Source: JAIBAC01 sp046331095 (lineage in GTDB: Bacteria; Actinomycetota; Acidimicrobiia; UBA2766). Taken from it: a stretch of DNA of 64,000 nt. A program made the translations under genes and the position numbers. The notes under the pieces are model-generated. The model was not told the origin of the DNA. It saw only the letters and a program-made list of their open reading frames with translations, and searched no databases. Shown here in pieces: positions 59,400 through 64,000 of this stretch; position 1 is the stretch's first letter; every line of letters starts with the position of its first letter. The DNA is taken from assembly GCA_046331095.1 (NCBI GenBank), contig JAXLRM010000003.1, forward strand, positions 496,001 through 560,000, given 5' to 3'.

Positions 59400-59445
59400 T
59401 TCTGGGCGCGGTCACCCCAGCCGGCTGGGGTAGGCGCGCCCAGAA
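59400..59445. repeat. Single-unit version of the GC-core inverted repeat
   Basis: TTCTGGGCGCG (59400-59410) and CGCGCCCAGAA (59435-59445) are perfect arms, with inner CCCCAGCC and GGCTGGGG also pairing; only four positions per arm (GTCA/TAGG) fail. The gap between the 9-bp cores is 24 bp, the same as in the array at 13405. CTGGGCGCGGTCACCC (59402-59417) matches 13405-13420. It lies about 100 bp after the stop of the minus-strand gene at 59542. Confidence 0.88.
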
Positions 59446-59541
59446 GGGTAGTTGCCCTACGACGCGAGGCGCGTATCCGGCCCGTGCGCCCCGTGACCGA
59501 TGTCGGAGAGTCCGGGCGGCCGGGACGCGAACCGTGCACCC

Positions 59542-60636
59542 TCAGGGCACCCATGCGCTGGTGAGGACGTTCCACGTCACGGCGACGGTCATGACGGCTC
59601 CGGCGGTGTACACGACGGCACGCGTCCAGATCGTGCGCGGGGCGACTGCTTCGCCTGCCGCCGCGAAGACCGGGAACACCGTGTTCGAGTAGCGGCCCAG
59701 ACCGACGATCCCGAGCGCCAGGGAGGGCACCAGATAGGTGCCGGCGAGCACGAGCCAGCCCGCCTCGAGCTTGCGCCACTGCCACGCGACGACCGCTATC
59801 GCGACGAGTGCGGCACCGAGGTGGAACCTCGTGTTCCAATCGCTGTGGTCCAGGATCTCGAAAACCGTCGACTCGTGCCAGCCGACCTTGGCCGTCATGA
59901 ACGCCAAGGGGTCACCGGTCCAAACCCAGAGCTGGGCCATCCACGTGCCGACCACGGCCGCCGACGGCAGGCAGACCAGCGCCGCGCGCAGCCAGTGACG
60001 CTGCTTCCACACGAGCGTGAAACCGACAGCCACGGCCACGAGGATCCCGTTCGGGCGTGCGCTCGCGGCCAGCGCGCAGACCAGCGCGGCGCCCACGTCC
60101 GCGGCCGTCGACCGGGGCTCCTTGCCGATCAGCACGAAAGCCCACACGGACGTTGCGAGCACGATCGCGTCGGGGTACACCAGCGCGAAGCCGACGCCGT
60201 AACCGAACAAGGCGAGGCACCACACCGACGCGGCAGCCACCGTCTCCGGGCGGTCGCGTCGCATCAGCACGTACAGGCCCCAGAGCCCGGCGCAGAACGC
60301 CACGTTGACGAGGACCAGCCCGGCCAGCCACATCGGCACCGCTGCCCAGTGCGCGGCATGCAGGAACCCCGGCAGCAGTGGGAAGAACGGCAGGCCACTC
60401 TGGTCCGGCGCTCCGGTGGTCACGCCGGAGGTCGAGATCAGCTCGTACCAGTTCCCGTCCCACAGCGTGGCGAGATCGGCGAAGCCCGCGCGGCGCACGG
60501 CGACCACGACGCCGAGGGTGCCGTACACGAGCACTCTCGACGCGACGAACGCGGCGACGACGGGGATCGGTGGAAGCCGTCTGCGTACGTGCGTCACGTC
60601 GCCGGCGGACGCGGTCGCGACCTGCGTCGAGGTCAC
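59542..60636 (-). CDS. PIG-V-like membrane mannosyltransferase
   Basis: 364 residues with about nine helices; paralogue of the proteins at 52271 and 60633. The first external loop reads LWDGNWYELISTSG, with the catalytic Asp expected at the WD pair, followed by LPFFPLLPGFLH and the PDAIVLATSVWAF block. The GT-C fold is inferred from length, helix pattern and these motifs. The GTG at 60636 overlaps the stop of the upstream paralogue by 4 nt (GTGA), so the two are coupled and may form a heteromeric or sequential pair. An open frame continues upstream but is antisense-like. Substrates unknown. Confidence 0.87.
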   Translation of the reverse strand: MTSTQVATASAGDVTHVRRRLPPIPVVAAFVASRVLVYGTLGVVVAVRRAGFADLATLWDGNWYELISTSGVTTGAPDQSGLPFFPLLPGFLHAAHWAAVPMWLAGLVLVNVAFCAGLWGLYVLMRRDRPETVAAASVWCLALFGYGVGFALVYPDAIVLATSVWAFVLIGKEPRSTAADVGAALVCALAASARPNGILVAVAVGFTLVWKQRHWLRAALVCLPSAAVVGTWMAQLWVWTGDPLAFMTAKVGWHESTVFEILDHSDWNTRFHLGAALVAIAVVAWQWRKLEAGWLVLAGTYLVPSLALGIVGLGRYSNTVFPVFAAAGEAVAPRTIWTRAVVYTAGAVMTVAVTWNVLTSAWVP

Positions 60637-61742
60637 GGAGTCCAGTTCTCCGTGAACACGAGTGCCGACACGACCACCAGGACCGCCAGCGCGACGGCGA
60701 GGCAGGTCAGGCGGACCCGGCGCGGCATCCCTTCGAGGGCGACGCCACAACAGACGGCAGGCACGAAGCACGCCACCGAGTAGCGAGCGATCCCGGTCAT
60801 GCCCGTGACCAGCGACGGCACGAGGCTGAGCACGTACAGGAGGAGCCACCCGCGCGGGAGGCCACGTCGGCGCCAGCACCACAGCACCGCAGCTGCGCCC
60901 ACGACGACGAGGGCGAGCTCGGGCCACTGGACGTGCGCGCGCACGTCCGCCACCGCCTCGACCACGTTGACCTCGTCCCACGCCAACTTGGCGTGCAGGA
61001 AGCGCAACGGGTCGCCCGTCGCCGCCCACTGCACCGCCAACCAGGCGCAGAACACGCCGACCGAGGGCAGGAGCACGCGAACCACGCGCCGCGCCCGCGA
61101 CGGGCCCACCACCGTGTCCGCGAGCGCGACGGCGCCGATCAGCCCGTTGGGCCGGGCCAACGTCGCCACCGCGCTCAGCAGCCCCGCACGGATGTCACGG
61201 CGCCGCTCGGCAGCGACGAAAGCCCACGTGGTCGCTGCCAGCGCCAGCGCGTCGGCGTAGACCATCGTGAACGTCACCGACGACGGGAACAGGGCGAGAC
61301 CCCAGACTGCCAGCGTGGCGCCGTCCTCGGAGTAGTGACGCCGGGCGAGCACGTGCACCCCCCACAGCGCGGCGAAGAACGCGGCGTTGACGACGACGAT
61401 GCCGGCGAGGCCGGTCGGCAGACCGAGCACGCGCCCGATCCAGAGCAGCGCCGGCAGGAGCGGGAAGAACGGCCAGCCGGTCTGGCCCTGGTCGCGGACG
61501 ACACCGAAGCCGTGCGCCGAGACCTCCGAGTACCAGACGTAGTCCCAGTGCAGGAGCGGGCTGAACCACGACTCGCCGTGGCGGGTGAAACCGACGACGA
61601 GCGCGACCGCCACCACCACGGCGCGCGAGGTGCAGAAGGCGAGGACGACCGCCCGCGGCGGTCGCGCAACGCGCGCCAGCCAGTCGCCGCGCGAGGCGCG
61701 GCCGGCACCGGCGCTCGGTTCGCGAGTGAGCTGTGCGGTCAC
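60633..61742 (-). CDS. PIG-V-like membrane mannosyltransferase
   Basis: 369 residues, about ten helices. The catalytic loop is LLHWDYVWYSEVSAHGFGV, followed by GWPFFPLLPALLWIG and YADALALAATTWAF, the same layout as the paralogues. The N-terminal 25 residues are polar and Ala/Gly/Arg-rich. The start at 61742 is the first ATG/GTG with the right helix order; it follows the hisF stop by 73 nt, so read-through from the his operon is possible. The stop overlaps the next gene. With GT2, aminotransferase and epimerase downstream in the same direction, this stretch looks like a surface glycan pathway. Confidence 0.87.
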   Translation of the reverse strand: MTAQLTREPSAGAGRASRGDWLARVARPPRAVVLAFCTSRAVVVAVALVVGFTRHGESWFSPLLHWDYVWYSEVSAHGFGVVRDQGQTGWPFFPLLPALLWIGRVLGLPTGLAGIVVVNAAFFAALWGVHVLARRHYSEDGATLAVWGLALFPSSVTFTMVYADALALAATTWAFVAAERRRDIRAGLLSAVATLARPNGLIGAVALADTVVGPSRARRVVRVLLPSVGVFCAWLAVQWAATGDPLRFLHAKLAWDEVNVVEAVADVRAHVQWPELALVVVGAAAVLWCWRRRGLPRGWLLLYVLSLVPSLVTGMTGIARYSVACFVPAVCCGVALEGMPRRVRLTCLAVALAVLVVVSALVFTENWTP

Positions 61743-61815
61743 TGGGCTGGCTCCCGTGGGCGCGACCCGGTGGCCGGTATTCTGCCGCTTCCGTCGCCGA
61801 CCTTGCCCGTTCGGG

Positions 61816-62595
61816 TCACCGAGGCAGCCTCCGCACGGTGACCCCGGCGGCCGCGAGAGCCTCCTTGGCCTCGCCCACCGTGTGCTCGCCGAAATGGAAG
61901 ATCGACGCTGCGAGGACCGCGTCCGCGTGCCCGACGGTCACCCCGGCTACGAGGTCACCGAGGCCACCGACACCGCCGGATGCCACGATCGGCACGTCGA
62001 CCGCCGCACGCACCGCTTGCAGCAGCTCGACGTCGTAGCCCTCGCGGGTGCCGTCGCGATCCATCGACGTGAGCAGGATCTCACCCGCTCCCAGGTCGAC
62101 GACGTTCTCGGCCCAAACGATCACGTCGAGACCGGTGGGGGTGCGCCCCCCGTGGGTCCACACGGTCCAGCCGTCGCCGGTGCGGCGCGCGTCCACCGCC
62201 ACCACGATGCACTGGGACCCGAACGCGTCCGCCGCTGCCTCGACGACTCGGGGAGTCTCGACGGCGGCGGTGTTGATCGAGACCTTGTCGGCGCCCGCGT
62301 GCAGCATGCGGCGCACGTCGTCGACGCTGCGGATCCCACCACCGACGGTCAGCGGCATGAAGACCTCGCCGGCGGTGCGCTCGACGACGTCGTAGATCGC
62401 CTCGCGGCCTTCGCTGCTCGCGGTGATGTCGAGGAACACGAGCTCGTCCGCGCCTTCGGCGTCGTAGCGAGCCGCCAGCTCCACGGGGTCCCCGGCGTCG
62501 CGGATGTCGATGAACCGCACACCCTTGACCACGCGCCCGCAGTCGACATCGAGGCACGGGATGACTCGCGTCGCAAGGGTGCTGCGTTGTTTCAA
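61816..62595 (-). CDS. hisF: Imidazole glycerol phosphate synthase, cyclase subunit
   Basis: 259 residues, a TIM barrel that, with HisH, makes imidazole glycerol phosphate and AICAR. The first catalytic Asp is in IPCLDVDCGRVVKG; the other is in VVAVDARRTGDGW; the phosphate-binding loops read VGGGIRS and ASGGVGGLGDL. The start is TTG at 62595, overlapping the hisA stop as TTGA; no ATG or GTG lies before the conserved RVIPCLD. Last of the hisH-hisA-hisF run, all coupled by overlaps. Confidence 0.96.
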   Translation of the reverse strand: MKQRSTLATRVIPCLDVDCGRVVKGVRFIDIRDAGDPVELAARYDAEGADELVFLDITASSEGREAIYDVVERTAGEVFMPLTVGGGIRSVDDVRRMLHAGADKVSINTAAVETPRVVEAAADAFGSQCIVVAVDARRTGDGWTVWTHGGRTPTGLDVIVWAENVVDLGAGEILLTSMDRDGTREGYDVELLQAVRAAVDVPIVASGGVGGLGDLVAGVTVGHADAVLAASIFHFGEHTVGEAKEALAAAGVTVRRLPR

Positions 62596-63338
62596 CGCCG
62601 AACCTCGGCAATCGCGCCGACGGCGTCGGCGACCTCGAAGCGACCTTCGTAGATGGCCTTGCCGACGACGGCACCGGCGACCGTCCGGCCGCAGACCTCG
62701 AGGGCGGCGAGGGCGCGGAGGTCTCCGAGTCCGGCGACACCCCCACTCGCGAGCACGTCCACGTCGACCGCGGCGAGAAGACGACGGATGCCGTCGAGGT
62801 CGGGCCCGCTCAGCATCCCGTCGCGACTCACCTCCGTAGCGAGCAGGGCGGCCACGCCCGCCTCGGCGAGTGTGGCCGCGAAGCCCTCGACGGTGTGGCC
62901 ACTGCCGCGGGTCCAGCCGTGCACGGCGACCTCGCCGTCGATGGCGTCGACCGCCGCCGCTATCTGCCCCGGGTACCGCTGTGCCATCGCGGCGACGAGC
63001 TCGGGCTGCTCGGTCGCGGCAGTGCCCAGCACGACGCGTGCGCACCCGGCGTCGAGTGCGGACTCGATCGCGGCGACATCGCGCAGTCCCCCGCCCGTCT
63101 GCACTGCTGCACGCCCGTCGAGGCGCTCGACGATCGCGGCGACGACGGCCCTGTTGTCGCGACCTGTGTCGAGCGCCGCGTCGAGATCGACGACGTGGAT
63201 CCAGCGCGCTCCCGCCTCGGCGAACGACTCCGCGCGTCCGGGTGGGTCCGGGTCGTAGACCGTGACGTCCTCGAGGCGGCCCTTGCGCAGCCGCACACAA
63301 CGTCCCCCGAGGAGGTCGATCGCCGGGTAGAGCTGCAT
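62592..63338 (-). CDS. hisA: ProFAR isomerase
   Basis: 248 residues, a TIM barrel. It opens YPAIDLLGGRCVRLRKGR, with catalytic Asp8-type residue in PAIDLL and the second Asp in AAVDAIDGEVAVHGW; phosphate loops QTGGGLRD and ASGGVAGLGDL. In many actinobacteria this gene is priA and also serves as TrpF; the sequence near the N-terminus looks closer to ordinary HisA, but I cannot settle it by eye. The ATG at 63338 shares one base with the hisH stop. Confidence 0.95.
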   Translation of the reverse strand: MQLYPAIDLLGGRCVRLRKGRLEDVTVYDPDPPGRAESFAEAGARWIHVVDLDAALDTGRDNRAVVAAIVERLDGRAAVQTGGGLRDVAAIESALDAGCARVVLGTAATEQPELVAAMAQRYPGQIAAAVDAIDGEVAVHGWTRGSGHTVEGFAATLAEAGVAALLATEVSRDGMLSGPDLDGIRRLLAAVDVDVLASGGVAGLGDLRALAALEVCGRTVAGAVVGKAIYEGRFEVADAVGAIAEVRR

Positions 63339-64000
63339 CACGTGCCCTCGCTCCGAACCGCACCGTCGACCGGCTCGCCCCGCCTGGGAGCCGCACCCGC
63401 CGTCATGGCCTCGTCGCGGCAGAGCGAGACGAAGTTGCGCAAGATCGCGAGCCCGACGGACGACGACTTCTCGGGGTGGAACTGGGTCGCCCACAGGTTG
63501 CCGCGTTCGAGGGCTGCGACGAAGGCGACACCGTACTCGCCCACGGTCTCACTGGCTCCGGTGCCGGGGGCGACGCCGTAGGAGTGGCAGTAGTACAGCC
63601 GCGCCGCCGGATTCACGCCCGCGAAGAGCCGGCTGCCCGTGGGCCAGGTCTGTTGGTCCCAGCCCATGTGGGGCACACTCAACCCCGACGCGCCCACGCG
63701 CACGCAACGGCCCGGGAGGACGCCGAGCCCGATGGAACCCCCCTCCTCGGACGACTCGACGAGGATCTGCATGCCGACGCAGATCCCCAGGAACGGGCGC
63801 CGCCGCTGGCACCAGTCCATCACGACGTGGTCGAGGCCGGTAGCGCGCAGGCTGTCGACACACGCGCCGAAGTGACCCTGGCCGGGCAGCACGATGCCGT
63901 CGAAGTCGTTGTGCCACTCCGCGACCGAGCGCACGAGTTCGACGTCGGCACCGCACCTGGCCGCAGCACGGGCCACCGAGCGGATGTTGCCCATCCCGTA
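63338..64000 (-). CDS. hisH: Imidazole glycerol phosphate synthase, glutaminase subunit (5' end beyond window)
   Basis: At least 220 residues. Class I glutamine amidotransferase that feeds ammonia to HisF. The oxyanion strand reads VLPGQGHFG, the nucleophile Cys is in FLGICVGMQIL, and the His/Glu pair is in WATQFHPEKSS. At the right edge the frame still reads YGMGNIRSV, and HisH proteins normally begin several residues earlier, so the start lies beyond position 64000. The C-terminus has an extra 25 residues rich in Ala/Gly/Arg after the family end. Confidence 0.95.
   Translation of the reverse strand, partial: YGMGNIRSVARAAARCGADVELVRSVAEWHNDFDGIVLPGQGHFGACVDSLRATGLDHVVMDWCQRRRPFLGICVGMQILVESSEEGGSIGLGVLPGRCVRVGASGLSVPHMGWDQQTWPTGSRLFAGVNPAARLYYCHSYGVAPGTGASETVGEYGVAFVAALERGNLWATQFHPEKSSSVGLAILRNFVSLCRDEAMTAGAAPRRGEPVDGAVRSEGT

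Overview
The window is very GC-rich (around 70% by eye). It uses GTG, TTG and once CTG starts freely and overlaps genes by 4 nt (ATGA, GTGA, TTGA). The gene families are actinobacterial: divergent PlsB and HAD-PlsC acyltransferases, several acyl-CoA ligases, a TgpA-type transglutaminase cluster and a bacterial type A RNase P RNA. A free-living actinomycete, perhaps of the Acidimicrobiia, fits best. The class assignment is inference.

Layout. 1-7.1 kb: a sensor kinase (cut by the left edge), its response regulator and a small secreted membrane protein form one minus-strand operon, followed by a 1518-residue secreted protein with six PA14 and two PKD domains. 7.3-19 kb: lipid-activation genes (enoyl-CoA hydratase, two AMP-forming acyl-CoA ligases, an SDR, an acyltransferase) with a large LuxR-family ATPase regulator and two small enzymes; a scar of joined menE-like and menF-like 3' ends lies inside. 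18.4-24 kb: a universal-stress-like membrane protein, a FecR protein, a hybrid histidine kinase, an SDR and rnpB. 24-33 kb: a cyclic-nucleotide-binding protein coupled to thrB, a phosphatase/RNase H/zinc-ribbon operon, a class A PBP, a NarL-type regulator and a UbiA prenyltransferase. 32-41.6 kb: methyltransferase, PadR regulator, a lone type IV pilin, unknown membrane proteins, GDPD and a MoxR-DUF58-transglutaminase operon. 41.6-49 kb: sugar transferase, CBS protein, HAD-PlsC, PlsB, hydrolase and VOC protein. 49-64 kb: hisI-trpE-ygfZ and hisH-hisA-hisF, separated by about 9.6 kb holding three PIG-V-like membrane glycosyltransferases, a sugar epimerase/aminotransferase/GT2 operon and an SF1 helicase.

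The main non-coding signals are these. (1) Five intergenic arrays (13.4, 16.5, 24.5, 32.4 and 59.4 kb) share one geometry: 9-bp half-sites on an exact 30-bp period, pointing toward each other across a 24-25 bp gap, each lying near a gene 3' end. I know of no described family with this layout. (2) A palindrome TCTGACG-N3-CGTCAGA lies 28-30 bp upstream of the start codons of both acyl-CoA ligases, and a close variant lies at the same distance from the enoyl-CoA hydratase; this predicts one local regulon. (3) A palindrome overlaps the -10 of the promoter upstream of the pilin gene, and a related site lies upstream of the neighbouring padR gene.

No tRNA, 5S/16S/23S rRNA, CRISPR array, transposase or integrase was seen.
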